The translations under genes were made by a program, and so were the position numbers. Below, one piece after another: positions 49,364 to 58,612 of a DNA stretch of 64,000 nucleotides. The stretch is from assembly GCA_040216555.1 (NCBI GenBank), contig JAVJOW010000032.1, positions 62,001 to 126,000 of the forward strand. Reading direction: 5' to 3'. The notes under the pieces were generated by a model. The model made no database searches. It saw only the letters and a program-made list of their open reading frames with translations, and was not told where the DNA came from. Source of the DNA: Arenibacter sp040216555 (lineage in GTDB: Bacteria; Bacteroidota; Bacteroidia; Flavobacteriales; Flavobacteriaceae). Numbering within the stretch: the first letter of the stretch is position 1; the number at the start of each line of letters is the position of its first letter.

Positions 49364-50098
49364 ATGTTAGAAGCAGTTTTAGTAGACGACGAAATTAAAG
49401 CCCTACAGAGTCTTTCTTGGGAGCTGACCAACTTTAGTGATGAAATTAAAGTGGTCGCCTCCTTTACGGATCCTTTTGAGGCCCTAAAATATTTGGAGCA
49501 AAACCCTCCGGACTGTTTATTCCTGGATATAGAAATGCCCACAATGGACGGATTTCAATTTATCCAGAAATTACATAACAAGGAATTTCCAGTGGTCATT
49601 ACCACTGCCTACAACCAATATGCGATAAAAGCCCTTAAGAACGAGGCAATAGATTATCTTCTAAAACCAATAGATACAGATGATTTAAATGCCACCATCG
49701 CTAAAATAAAAAAGTTCAATAGCAAAAATTATACGGCGGAAAAGCTGGAGAAAATATTGTTGAAATTCAATTCCGACTCACTTCAAAAAAAGATTACTAT
49801 AAATACAGACGGGAAATTATTATTTTTACAAAGTGATGAAATTCTTTTTGCAGAATCCGATGGTAATTACAGTACCTTATTTTTAAGTGATGGACAAAAA
49901 ATTTTGCTCACCAAAAAATTAAAGGAGGTAAATCAGATACTGCCCAAGGATACTTTTTTTAGAATTCACAATTCCTTTATCATAAACCTTAACAAAATAA
50001 AGGAATTTCTTAAAACAGATGGTTACGTAATTTTACAGTCCAACCATAAAATACCGGTTTCAAGACAGAAAAAGTCCGACTTTCTAGATTTAATATAA
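49364..50098 (+). CDS. LytTR-family response regulator
   Basis: 244 residues from the ATG at 49364 (MLEAVLVDDEIKALQSLSWE); an upstream TTG frame adds 21 unlikely residues. The receiver domain (about 1-120) has the acidic pocket LVDDE, the phospho-acceptor Asp near 55 in CLFLDIEMPTMDGF and the lysine in DYLLKPID. The LytTR DNA-binding domain (about 140-242) shows LFLQSDEILFAESDGNYSTL and FRIHNSFIINLNKIKEFLKT. Its gene is 9 bp upstream of a LytS-type histidine kinase, its likely partner. Confidence 0.95.
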   Translation: MLEAVLVDDEIKALQSLSWELTNFSDEIKVVASFTDPFEALKYLEQNPPDCLFLDIEMPTMDGFQFIQKLHNKEFPVVITTAYNQYAIKALKNEAIDYLLKPIDTDDLNATIAKIKKFNSKNYTAEKLEKILLKFNSDSLQKKITINTDGKLLFLQSDEILFAESDGNYSTLFLSDGQKILLTKKLKEVNQILPKDTFFRIHNSFIINLNKIKEFLKTDGYVILQSNHKIPVSRQKKSDFLDLI

Positions 50099-50107
50099 TC
50101 TATCATT

Positions 50108-52087
50108 ATGAATTTTCCCTCTTTATTTTTTTCTATCTCTTGTCGACTTCCATTATTAAATATAGGCCGCTTCTTTTTTTTTTTAGCTTTTTCTACCCTT
50201 TCTCTTTTCAAGGCCAATTCACAAGAAGTTTCAGAAGAATTTAAAAGGATAACGGATAGCCTTATAAAAGCCGCCCCGGTAACCTATCAAGAATTGGATT
50301 CCATTTTAAACCCAAAAAGAAGTGATACCACCTACATGCGCTTTTTTGATATGGAGTCTGCCCGAAAAAAATATTTTATAGGACAGTCCTACGCCTTAAA
50401 CCAGCTAGGAAGAAAATACAGGGATATTTCCGATTATTCCAAGGCCGTTGCCCTACATGAAAAGGCCTTGCAGGCCGCCGTGGATGCCAACAACTTGGAA
50501 TTCCGGGTATACAGTTTAAATATGTTGGGGGTGGTTTATAGACGGAGCGATGCCATAAAAATAGCCTTGGATTACAACCAGGAGGCTTTGGAATTGGCGG
50601 AGTCGGAAGAGAATCCCTCGGACGGACTAAAACGAAGTATAAACGTTTCCCTAAACAGCATAGGTAACCTTTATTCTATCTTGAAACAATACGATATAGC
50701 CATTGCACAATTTAAGAAGTCGATGGCTTTGGAAAAAGAACTTGGCAACAAGTTAGGCCTTGCCATTAACTATCAAAATATTGGTGAATGCTTGGAATAC
50801 AAGGGTGAATTGGAAGAGGCCCTACACTACTACAGGACCTCCTTGGATTACAATAATGAAATTGACAGCGATAAGGGAAGGGTTATATGTAAAAATAGTA
50901 TAGCCCAGATCTATATAAAGCAAAACAAATTAACACAGGCATTGGAAATTCTTGAACCCAACCTGTTGGCTGCGGAATCTTTGGGGGACATGTCTATCAT
51001 AGCTGCCATTAACATCAATATTGGATGGGCCCTGATGGAGTTAAGACAATTTGCAGAGTCGGAAAAATACCTTGTGAGCGGGTTGGAAATGTCCAAAAAA
51101 CATCATTTGCCGAGTTATATTGCCCATGCATATAATTACATGTCCAAGTTATATACTTATGAAGGGAAATACAAAAATGCCTTGGAATACTACCAAATGG
51201 CGGAAAAATACAACGAAGAAATTAATAGTGAGGTCAATCGCCGTTATATCAATGATTTGATCATAAAATATGAAACCGAGAAAAAAACCAATCAAATAGA
51301 AGCTTTGGCCAGGGAAAACGAATTCATGAACCTACGGCTACGGAAAAAAACAAATACCCTGATCATTGGGGCCCTGGGGATGGCCCTTCTAACTTTTATT
51401 CTTTATATACTATACCGACAGAAAGAGCTAAAAAATGAAAAACAGATCCTCACACTGGAGCAAAGCATGTTGCGCAGCCAAATGAACCCCCATTTTTTGT
51501 TCAATTCCCTAAATTCAATTAAACTATATATCATTAACAATGAAAAGAAGAATGCGGTGCACTACCTTAATAAATTCTCCAAGTTGGTCCGCAAAATTCT
51601 TGAAGCTTCCTCATTAAAAGAAATATCCCTGGCCGATGAACTGGAGACTATAGACCTATACATGAACATTGAAAATATTAGATTTTCGCACGAGATAAAT
51701 TTCACTGTGCGGGTAGACGAACCTATTGATGAGCACACCGTTAAGATACCTTCGTTAATTCTCCAACCTTTCCTGGAAAATGCCCTCTGGCACGGACTCT
51801 CCTCAAAAGAAGGTGAGAAAAAGATCCATCTACACGTAAGTAGGGAAAATGAAAAATTCATTCAAATAAGCATCACCGACAACGGTGTTGGCCGGGATGC
51901 CTCCGAAAGAATAAAGGAAAGTAAGATTTTGAAGCGAAAGTCCATTGGCATCGATATTACCAAGGAAAGGTTGGCCAATTTCTCCAAGGACTTCGAAAAC
52001 TCCTTTCAGGTGGAAATAATTGACCTTTATGATTCCAACAAAGTAGCCTTGGGCACCAAAGTGGTCCTACACATCCCTACCCATTAG
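50108..52087 (+). CDS. TPR-containing sensor histidine kinase (LytS/YehU-like)
   Basis: 659 residues. A signal/anchor (about 18-38) leads to a periplasmic TPR array (about 80-380; e.g. DYSKAVALHEKALQAAVDAN and NKLGLAINYQNIGECLEYKG). A coiled coil and membrane helix follow (about 415-434; IIGALGMALLTFILYILY). The kinase is the His_kinase type (PF06580), with LRSQMNPHFLFNSLNSIKLY (His near 462), and an ATPase domain with LILQPFLENALWHGL (N box) and ITDNGVGRDAS (G1 box). It is cotranscribed with the LytTR regulator. Its stop overlaps by 11 bp the end of a convergent DUF3109 gene. The signal is unknown. Confidence 0.94.
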   Translation: MNFPSLFFSISCRLPLLNIGRFFFFLAFSTLSLFKANSQEVSEEFKRITDSLIKAAPVTYQELDSILNPKRSDTTYMRFFDMESARKKYFIGQSYALNQLGRKYRDISDYSKAVALHEKALQAAVDANNLEFRVYSLNMLGVVYRRSDAIKIALDYNQEALELAESEENPSDGLKRSINVSLNSIGNLYSILKQYDIAIAQFKKSMALEKELGNKLGLAINYQNIGECLEYKGELEEALHYYRTSLDYNNEIDSDKGRVICKNSIAQIYIKQNKLTQALEILEPNLLAAESLGDMSIIAAININIGWALMELRQFAESEKYLVSGLEMSKKHHLPSYIAHAYNYMSKLYTYEGKYKNALEYYQMAEKYNEEINSEVNRRYINDLIIKYETEKKTNQIEALARENEFMNLRLRKKTNTLIIGALGMALLTFILYILYRQKELKNEKQILTLEQSMLRSQMNPHFLFNSLNSIKLYIINNEKKNAVHYLNKFSKLVRKILEASSLKEISLADELETIDLYMNIENIRFSHEINFTVRVDEPIDEHTVKIPSLILQPFLENALWHGLSSKEGEKKIHLHVSRENEKFIQISITDNGVGRDASERIKESKILKRKSIGIDITKERLANFSKDFENSFQVEIIDLYDSNKVALGTKVVLHIPTH

Positions 52088-52649
52088 TATGTTCTAAGGC
52101 AATTTGCTCCAATTCTGAATACCACTTTTTTCCAAACTTGCGAATCAAGGCCTCCTTTACAAATTTGTAAATTGGCACCTTAAGCTCATTGCCCAAGGAA
52201 CATGCAGGATCGCAGATTTCCCATTTATGATAGTTCACTGCAGTAAGTTCCGAATACTCGCGTACCCGTATGGGGTACAAGTGACAAGAAACAGGCTTTT
52301 TCCATTTGGTAGCACCTTGATTATATGCCTCTTCCAGGCCACATTTTGTAATCCCTTTGTTATCAAAGATAACATAAGCACATTCACTGCCATTCACCAA
52401 GGGCGTTTCCCATTCCCCATCTTCCCCGCGAATAAAAGCCCCCTGCTTTTCTATTTCAGCAATACCTTCGGGGCGTAAAAAGGGTTTTACCTTGCTATAG
52501 ATATCTACCAAAATCTCTGTTTCCTTATCTTCAAGGGGTGCTCCGGCTTCGCCATCAACGCAACAGGCCCCCTTACAGGCACTTAAATTACAGACGAAAT
52601 CGTTCTCAATAATTTCCTCCGATACTATTGTTTTTCCCAGTTGGAACAT
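52077..52649 (-). CDS. DUF3109 family cysteine-rich protein
   Basis: 190 residues, cytoplasmic. The N-terminal cluster FVCNLSACKGACCVDGEAGA, with later Cys at GSECAYVI, ITKCGLEEAY, VSCHLYPIRV and ICDPACSLG, matches DUF3109/YkgJ-like zinc or iron-sulfur proteins common in Bacteroidota. The HxYPIRV block is typical. Cellular role is unknown. It converges on the histidine kinase gene with an 11-bp overlap. Confidence 0.87.
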   Translation of the reverse strand: MFQLGKTIVSEEIIENDFVCNLSACKGACCVDGEAGAPLEDKETEILVDIYSKVKPFLRPEGIAEIEKQGAFIRGEDGEWETPLVNGSECAYVIFDNKGITKCGLEEAYNQGATKWKKPVSCHLYPIRVREYSELTAVNYHKWEICDPACSLGNELKVPIYKFVKEALIRKFGKKWYSELEQIALEHTNG

Positions 52650-52800
52650 ACCATTTTATTAGGCGACAAATATAATTCTTTAAGGCATATATTTTCCTTT
52701 AAATAAATCCAAATACCCCTAATTAAACGTAAATTTGCCGCGTCTTAGCTCAGAAAGGCCAAACATGTATGTTAGAAACTAGGGTTATATTTTTTTAATT

Positions 52801-53379
52801 ATGGAATTCAATTTTAATTTTCGGGAAATAGTTACTGCCAGTATGGTTCTTTTTGCAGTAATAGATATAATAGGAAGCATCCCCATCATAATATCCCTGA
52901 GGAACAAGGTAGGACATATCCAATCTGGTAAAGCGTCTGTTGTTTCGGCCTGTATAATGGTGGCTTTTTTGTTTGTTGGGGAAGAAATTCTAAATCTAAT
53001 AGGGATCGATGTCAACTCTTTTGCCGTTGCCGGATCTTTCGTAATCTTCTTTTTGGCCATAGAAATGATTTTGGGAATTACCCTCTACAGGGACGATCAG
53101 CCAGAAAGCGCCTCTATAGTGCCCATTGCCTTCCCCTTAATTGCCGGTGCCGGTACTGTTACCACCTTACTCTCATTAAGGGCCGAATACTACGTGGAGA
53201 ATATCATTGTTGCCATAGTAATAAATGTTATTTTTGTATATTTTGTCCTGAAGTCCTCTAGAAGAATAGAGCATATTTTGGGTAAAAACGGACTTAACGT
53301 AATCCGAAAAATATTTGGTGTTATTCTTTTGGCCATTGCTGTGAAGCTATTTACCTCGAATATCAACCAGTTATTTTAA
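52801..53379 (+). CDS. MarC-family integral membrane protein
   Basis: 192 residues with six hydrophobic helices. The N-terminal LFAVIDIIGSIPIIISLRNK and the central PIAFPLIAGAGTVTTLLSL (about 110-128) are the repeated MarC motifs. Family members were once linked to multiple antibiotic resistance, but transport function is not established. It is followed 20 bp later by a small membrane protein gene, likely in the same transcript. Confidence 0.92.
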   Translation: MEFNFNFREIVTASMVLFAVIDIIGSIPIIISLRNKVGHIQSGKASVVSACIMVAFLFVGEEILNLIGIDVNSFAVAGSFVIFFLAIEMILGITLYRDDQPESASIVPIAFPLIAGAGTVTTLLSLRAEYYVENIIVAIVINVIFVYFVLKSSRRIEHILGKNGLNVIRKIFGVILLAIAVKLFTSNINQLF

Positions 53380-53399
53380 TCTTTTATGCAAGTTAGCAG

Positions 53400-53603
53400 A
53401 TGAACAAAATTGTAATAGTAATACTCATTGTACTGGGATTGGGATTAATAGCCTATAACGTGACCTTGGTGGATTTTAAGGATCCTTTTCAAGGAAATAG
53501 TATTATAGCCTTAATAGGAATATTGGCCGCCTTATGTGCCATAGTACTTTTGTTGATTTATAGTACTTCTAAAAAAATCCAGAAAAAAATTGAGCAGGAT
53601 TAA
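53400..53603 (+). CDS. Small two-helix membrane protein
   Basis: 67 residues: helix 1 (about 3-22; IVIVILIVLGLGLIAYNVTL), a short loop with DFKDPFQGNS, helix 2 (about 35-57) and a lysine-rich tail (KKIQKKIEQD). It follows marC by 20 bp and its last 4 bp overlap the end of the convergent S41 protease gene. I recall similar unnamed proteins in Flavobacteria but no function. Confidence 0.78.
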   Translation: MNKIVIVILIVLGLGLIAYNVTLVDFKDPFQGNSIIALIGILAALCAIVLLLIYSTSKKIQKKIEQD

Positions 53604-55225
53604 TTGGTAGCTTCAATTTTATCCGCTTCCTTTTGTCTAATAGTTGGTTTATCCAATTCCAGCACCTTCTTCAACATATCATCCCCGCCACTTTTTATTT
53701 TGGCATAGACATTGGGGTCGAACAACTGTTCTGCCAATCTTGCTTTTATATATAATTTTATTTTATCCTCGTAAGCGTAAAAGTCGAACTTAATATTCTT
53801 ATCCAAAAAATAATCTATAAACTCTTCAAAAAGGATATCATCTACCCTAAACCCATTGATAAATTCTTCCTTGGAGTACCCTTGGTACTGGGGTCTGTGG
53901 GCATCCAGATGTTCAAATACAAAATAGCCCAGATATCCCGAACTTTCAATAGTCTCCAAAAATTCGGATTCATTGGAGCCAATGGGCACAAAAACATCCG
54001 GGATAATACCTCCTCCACCATAGACTATCTTGCCTTTTGGGGTTTTAAACTTTAACGAATCGGCCACTTTAATGCTGTCTACCGATATTAGTTCCCCACT
54101 ATGGTAGCGATCGGTAAATTTCTGGTAATAATCCTTGTTCCCCTTTTCGTAAGATTTCTGAATGGAACGCCCGGTAGGGGTATAATATCGGGATACGGTT
54201 AAGCGGACGGCAGAACCGTCCCCCAAATCCATTTCGCGCTGTACCAGACCCTTGCCAAAAGACCTACGCCCCACAATAGTGCCTATATCATTATCCTGTA
54301 AGGATCCTGCTATGATCTCGCTGGCAGAAGCGGAACGTTCATTAATTAAAACGTACACGGGTTTATCCTCAAAATCCCCTTTTTTGGTGGCAAATACTTT
54401 ATCTATCTTGCCCTTTCTGTTTTTGGTAAACAAAATCAATTTCCCATCGGCCAGAAATTCATCCGCCATTTGTTCGGCAATCCCCAAATATCCTCCGGGA
54501 TTATCCCTTAGATCCAAGGTTAATTTCTTTGCTCCTTGGGCCTCCAATTTTCTCAAGGCCGTCCTAAACTCTTTATAGGTTGATTCGGCGAAGCGATTGA
54601 CCTTGATATAACCCATATCCTTGGTGAGCATATAGTAGGCCTCTACACTTTTTATGGGAACCACATCACGTTGAATATTTACGCTGAAGGTTCTATTGTC
54701 GTCCTTCCTATAAACCTGTAATCTTACCGGAGATCCCTTTTCCCCTTTCAGTTTATTTACAATAACATCGTTTCCAATATTTTGACCAAAAAGGGTATCG
54801 CCATCAGCCATAAGAATTTTGTCTCCGGACTGTAATCCTTTACGATAACTGGGACCATCTTCAATAGCCCTAATTACCGACAAGGTATCCTTATACATAC
54901 GAAAACTAACCCCTATCCCTACAAAATCGCCTTTCATATTCTCAGAGACCTTATCCATTTCCTGTTTTGGGATGTATACCGAATGTGGATCCAATTTCTC
55001 CAAAATATTGTTTACGGTGACGTCTACAATACTATCCGTATTGATATCATCCACGTATTCGTAGTCTATATAATCTATTAATCTGTTGAGTTTGTCCTTT
55101 TTAGAATTGGTAGTGAAAAGCTTCTCAGGAGAATCATTAAAATTCAATTTTCCGCCCACAAAGATACCCGCGGCCAAAGCCAAGGCAATTACGGTAGGCC
55201 ATATGTAGGAATTTTTTCTCTTCAT
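53600..55225 (-). CDS. S41-family C-terminal processing peptidase
   Basis: 541 residues. An N-terminal helix (about 8-25) anchors or exports it. The PDZ domain is at about 90-165 (VGIGVSFRMYKDTLSVIRAI, GPSYRKGLQSGDKILMADGD). The catalytic domain contains LTLDLRDNPGGYLGIAEQMA, the nucleophile in NERSASASEIIAGSLQD (Ser near 301) and the general-base lysine in RRSFGKGLVQ. This is the Tsp/CtpA family, which trims periplasmic proteins. The C-terminal 150 residues are charged and are seen in Bacteroidota members. The dCMP deaminase gene is 15 bp upstream, probably cotranscribed. Confidence 0.94.
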   Translation of the reverse strand: MKRKNSYIWPTVIALALAAGIFVGGKLNFNDSPEKLFTTNSKKDKLNRLIDYIDYEYVDDINTDSIVDVTVNNILEKLDPHSVYIPKQEMDKVSENMKGDFVGIGVSFRMYKDTLSVIRAIEDGPSYRKGLQSGDKILMADGDTLFGQNIGNDVIVNKLKGEKGSPVRLQVYRKDDNRTFSVNIQRDVVPIKSVEAYYMLTKDMGYIKVNRFAESTYKEFRTALRKLEAQGAKKLTLDLRDNPGGYLGIAEQMADEFLADGKLILFTKNRKGKIDKVFATKKGDFEDKPVYVLINERSASASEIIAGSLQDNDIGTIVGRRSFGKGLVQREMDLGDGSAVRLTVSRYYTPTGRSIQKSYEKGNKDYYQKFTDRYHSGELISVDSIKVADSLKFKTPKGKIVYGGGGIIPDVFVPIGSNESEFLETIESSGYLGYFVFEHLDAHRPQYQGYSKEEFINGFRVDDILFEEFIDYFLDKNIKFDFYAYEDKIKLYIKARLAEQLFDPNVYAKIKSGGDDMLKKVLELDKPTIRQKEADKIEATN

Positions 55226-55240
55226 GATTCAAAATAGCAT

Positions 55241-55675
55241 TTACACGTTCACAATTATGGGCAGGTGAACGAGCTGCACTCCGGCTTTTTCAAGAAATTG
55301 CAACCCAGAGTTATCTTTATAAGCTGTCTGATATACTACACGTTTTATGCCAGATTGATGTATTAACTTACTGCATTCCTTGCAAGGTGACAATGTTATG
55401 TAAAGTGTGGCACCTTCACAGGACTGGGTTGAAGAGGCTACTTTGGATATGGCATTGGCCTCGGCATGTAGAACATACCATTTGGTATATCCTTCTTCGT
55501 CCTCGCAAGTATTTTCAAATCCGGTCGGGGTCCCATTGTAACCGTCGGAAATTATCATCCTATCCTTCACTATTATCGCCCCTACCTGCTTGCGTTTGCA
55601 AAAGGAGAGTTTACCCCATTCACTGGCCATTCGCAAGTAAGCCTTGTCGTACTTTTCCTGTTTACGTTCCTTCAT
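55241..55675 (-). CDS. dCMP deaminase (ComEB-like)
   Basis: 144-residue zinc deaminase that makes dUMP from dCMP for thymidylate synthesis. Motifs: KRKQVGAIIVKDRMIISDGY, NGTPTGFENTCEDEEG, VLHAEANAISKVASS (zinc His and catalytic Glu) and ITLSPCKECSKLI (zinc Cys pair). It is encoded 15 bp before the S41 protease on the same strand. Length is normal for the family. Confidence 0.92.
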   Translation of the reverse strand: MKERKQEKYDKAYLRMASEWGKLSFCKRKQVGAIIVKDRMIISDGYNGTPTGFENTCEDEEGYTKWYVLHAEANAISKVASSTQSCEGATLYITLSPCKECSKLIHQSGIKRVVYQTAYKDNSGLQFLEKAGVQLVHLPIIVNV

Positions 55676-55885
55676 CAGTTGATTTTTCCCATTAATTCAC
55701 GATCCCCTTTCCCTTTTAAATGTCTCTAGACCCCTTATTGGCCTCCCCAATGATTTGCTTTTACAAAGGTAAGGGAACTTTTTATTGAAAATATTAGCGA
55801 ATAGGGAATAATATAACTTTTCCTTACTAAGATAGCTGCTACCTATAGCCCGTACAATCCTGAAAGGTTAAGATTTAGCCAAACT

Positions 55886-56470
55886 CTACCAAGGAAACGT
55901 TGCAAACAACATAGGTATTGTAATCAATAGGATAATAATCGATGTAACTTGAGTAAAAAGCGGTTGTTTAACCGCAAATAAGGATCTTACAATATAATTG
56001 GTGCACAATACCGCCAGTAGAATTAATATTTGGGAAAATTCTATACCTGCCGCAAATCCCAGTAAGGGAGAGATTTTTTCCTCTTCCCCAGCCATCAGCA
56101 TCTTAAAGTAATTTGAGAACCCGAAACCATGAACGAGGCCAAAGAATCCCGTTGCTACACTATAAAGGACCATATCCCTATGTTCTGCGGGTTTATTGGC
56201 ATGGAATAGATTGTGAACGGCTGTAAAGAAAATGGTAATAGGAATAAGAAACTCTATCAACCCAACATCAACTGTCATTACCTCATACACCGAAAGGGCA
56301 AGGGAAGCACAATGTGCAATTGTAAAAATAGTGGCAAGTACCAATATTTTTTTCCAGTTTGCAAAGGTAAATGGAACCGCCAGAGCTGCCAAGAACAAAA
56401 TATGGTCATAAGCATCCAAATCCAAAACATGCTCCAATCCCATCTGAATGTAAAACCAAAAATTCCCCAT
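55886..56470 (-). CDS. HupE/UreJ-family membrane protein
   Basis: 194 residues with about six helices. The motifs GLEHVLDLDAYDHILFLAAL near the N-terminus and GLVHGFGFSNYFKML (about 110) are the histidine-containing family signatures. Many members are candidate nickel or cobalt permeases. No hydrogenase or urease gene is nearby, so metal specificity is unknown. It is probably monocistronic; the 210-bp spacer to the dCMP deaminase gene holds no recognised feature. Confidence 0.88.
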   Translation of the reverse strand: MGNFWFYIQMGLEHVLDLDAYDHILFLAALAVPFTFANWKKILVLATIFTIAHCASLALSVYEVMTVDVGLIEFLIPITIFFTAVHNLFHANKPAEHRDMVLYSVATGFFGLVHGFGFSNYFKMLMAGEEEKISPLLGFAAGIEFSQILILLAVLCTNYIVRSLFAVKQPLFTQVTSIIILLITIPMLFATFPW

Positions 56471-56507
56471 TGTCCAGAATAAAATTTAGATTTATTTAAA
56501 TAGAGTC

Positions 56508-57245
56508 CTAAAGACCTCTTTCCTTTTGAATAATCTCATAGGCTTTTTGAACTTCCTTAAACTTTTCTTCAGCCCCTTTCTTAATAGCTTCGTTTTCGGT
56601 ATTTACCCTATCAGGATGATACTTTTTGGCCATGGTCCTATAGGCCTTTTTAACTTCCTCGTCGGTTACCGATTTTTCAATTTCTAATATTTTGTAGGCA
56701 TTATCGGCCGATTTGATAAACATGGCCTTAATACTTTCAAAATCGATATGGCTTACCCTAAAGTATCCTGCTATTTCCGAAATTTTATCGATTTCCGCTG
56801 GGCGTAAGGTACCATCCGCTTGGGCTATTCCAAATAAAAAATGCAACAATTGAAGCCTTACTTCATACCTAGTGCGCTGATTTAGATAGTTGCAGATACG
56901 CTCGGCAGAGATTTCCCTTTTTTTAACCACCTCATTAAAGGTTCTAAAAATGGCATTGGCCTTATCCTTGCCATAGGTGCTTACAAAGTAACGCCTCACA
57001 TAATCCATCTCGGTCTGACTAACGGAACCGTCCGCCTTAATGACAATGGAACAAAGGGAAAGCAAATTGATCTCAAAATCGGCCGGAGATACATGCTGTT
57101 GCGTAATATCCCTAAAAACAGAACGCCCTCCCCCACTGCCAGAGCTTTTCAAATTATCAAAAAAGCTACCAATAATAAATCCCAGTATTGCCCCAGGAAA
57201 CCTAAAGACATAAAACCCCAATATTGCGGCAAACCATTTAATCAT
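56508..57245 (-). CDS. TerB-like/DnaJ domain protein (DjlA-like co-chaperone)
   Basis: 245 residues from the ATG at 57245; an upstream TTG adds an unlikely 14. An N-terminal glycine-rich membrane segment (FAAILGFYVFRFPGAILGFI) is followed by a TerB-like helical domain (about 60-170; LLSLCSIVIKADGSVSQTEM, FGIAQADGTLRPAEIDKISE). The C-terminal J domain (about 180-245) has the HPD motif in MAKKYHPDRVN. This is the DjlA layout, a membrane-anchored DnaK co-chaperone. Client is unknown. Confidence 0.9.
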   Translation of the reverse strand: MIKWFAAILGFYVFRFPGAILGFIIGSFFDNLKSSGSGGGRSVFRDITQQHVSPADFEINLLSLCSIVIKADGSVSQTEMDYVRRYFVSTYGKDKANAIFRTFNEVVKKREISAERICNYLNQRTRYEVRLQLLHFLFGIAQADGTLRPAEIDKISEIAGYFRVSHIDFESIKAMFIKSADNAYKILEIEKSVTDEEVKKAYRTMAKKYHPDRVNTENEAIKKGAEEKFKEVQKAYEIIQKERGL

Positions 57246-57382
57246 CTTTATTTCAAATTTTGGCAAAGATATAATTTTAAGGTTCAATAGAAGGTCTAAT
57301 GAAAAGTTAAGGTATTTAGTTAGGATGCCTTAAAATCGTTATCTTTGAAAACTTTATCAATAATCGAATAAAAATATATACT

Positions 57383-57793
57383 ATGTATCCTGCAGAATTA
57401 GTAAAACCTATGAGACAAGACCTGGCTATAGCCGGTTTTGAAGAACTATATACGGCCGATGAGGTTAAAAGTGCCCTTGGTAAGGAAGGAACCACTTTGG
57501 TAGTGGTCAATTCGGTTTGTGGCTGCGCCGCCGCCAATGCAAGACCTGCTGCCAAAATGAGCCTTCAGAATCCAAAAAAACCGAACCATTTGGTAACGGT
57601 TTTTGCTGGTGTAGACACTGAGGCCGTGAATGCTGCCAGAAATGCCATGATTCCTTTTCCACCATCTTCGCCCAGTATGGCATTGTTCAAGGACGGAGAA
57701 TTGGTTCATATGATAGAACGTCATCATATTGAAGGTAGGCCTGCGGAAGTAATTGCAGAGAATTTAATGGAAGCTTACAATGAATTTTGTTAA
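57383..57793 (+). CDS. BrxA/BrxB-family bacilliredoxin
   Basis: 136 residues. The thioredoxin-like domain has the active site VVNSVCGCAAANARPAA (CGC, about 50-66), the marker of YphP/YqiW bacilliredoxins that remove bacillithiol from mixed disulfides. In Bacteroidota the thiol partner is also thought to be bacillithiol. The opening MYPAELVKPMRQDLA and the end HHIEGRPAEVIAENLMEAYN are family typical. It is followed by a terminator that overlaps the next annotated frame's first codons. Confidence 0.94.
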   Translation: MYPAELVKPMRQDLAIAGFEELYTADEVKSALGKEGTTLVVVNSVCGCAAANARPAAKMSLQNPKKPNHLVTVFAGVDTEAVNAARNAMIPFPPSSPSMALFKDGELVHMIERHHIEGRPAEVIAENLMEAYNEFC

Positions 57794-57835
57794 TGTGGCA
57801 TTACCCCATTAATATTCGGTAAATATTCTTGAATG

Positions 57836-57869
57836 AAACCGCTTTGTAAAAGAGCGGTTTTTTATTTTT
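57836..57869 (+). terminator. Terminator after the bacilliredoxin gene
   Basis: An 8-bp perfect stem AAACCGCT / AGCGGTTT with a 9-nt loop and a T-rich tract. It covers the first in-frame ATG of the acyltransferase frame (57833), supporting the later start at 57875. Confidence 0.82.
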
Positions 57870-57874
57870 GTAAC

Positions 57875-58612
57875 ATGCAAAAAATATTGGCATTTCCCTT
57901 GTCGGCCCTTTATCTCATTTTATTTGGGTTAACATTGCTTGTGTTCCATCCAGTTCAATGGGTCTGCTTCAATTGGTTCGGCTATAACGCCCACAGAAAA
58001 AGTGTTGCCCTGTTGAACCTCTGCCTGCTGCGCTGTACCCATGTGCTTGGTACCCGTTATACCTTCAACAATACACAAAATATACCAATAGATAGACCGG
58101 CCATTATTGTGCTCAACCATCAAAGTATGCACGATATTCCCCCTATTATTTGGCACATGCGAAAACATCACCCCAAATTTGTGAGCAAGATGGAATTGGG
58201 CAAAGGAATACCCAGCGTGTCCTATAACCTAAGGCATGGCGGTTCGGTACTCATAAATAGAAAGGATAGTAGGCAGTCCCTAACGGAAATTGCAAAACTG
58301 GGCGCTTATATTGAAAAATACAATCGTTCCGCTGTCATATTCCCTGAAGGTACCAGAAGTAAGACGGGACAACCCAAAAAATTCCACACCACTGGGTTGA
58401 AGGTGCTATTAAAAAAGGCACCTTCTGCCCTAATTATTCCCATTAGCATCAACAATTCCTGGAAAATGTTGAAATACGGTAAATTTCCCTATGGACTTGG
58501 CAACCACATAACCTTTAAAGTGCACAAGCCAATAGAAAACATCGGAGATGTTGAAGAACTTTTAGAAAATATAGAAAAAACCATAACCAAGGCCATAATT
58601 AGATCTACATGA
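57875..58612 (+). CDS. plsC: 1-acyl-sn-glycerol-3-phosphate acyltransferase
   Basis: 245 residues from the ATG at 57875 (MQKILAFPLSALYLILFGLT); an upstream ATG at 57833 lies inside a terminator. PlsC makes phosphatidic acid. The N-terminal membrane helix is followed by the acyltransferase motifs VLNHQSMHDIPPII (HX4D), SVLINRKDSR and VIFPEGTRSKTGQPK (FPEGTR). It overlaps the following HD-domain gene by 4 nt (ATGA), so both form an operon. Confidence 0.92.
   Translation: MQKILAFPLSALYLILFGLTLLVFHPVQWVCFNWFGYNAHRKSVALLNLCLLRCTHVLGTRYTFNNTQNIPIDRPAIIVLNHQSMHDIPPIIWHMRKHHPKFVSKMELGKGIPSVSYNLRHGGSVLINRKDSRQSLTEIAKLGAYIEKYNRSAVIFPEGTRSKTGQPKKFHTTGLKVLLKKAPSALIIPISINNSWKMLKYGKFPYGLGNHITFKVHKPIENIGDVEELLENIEKTITKAIIRST

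Noticed and set aside
57863..57870. TATTTTTG as a -7 box for plsC
   Set aside because: It lies in the T tract of the bacilliredoxin terminator and only 5 bp before the start codon, so the match is probably by chance.
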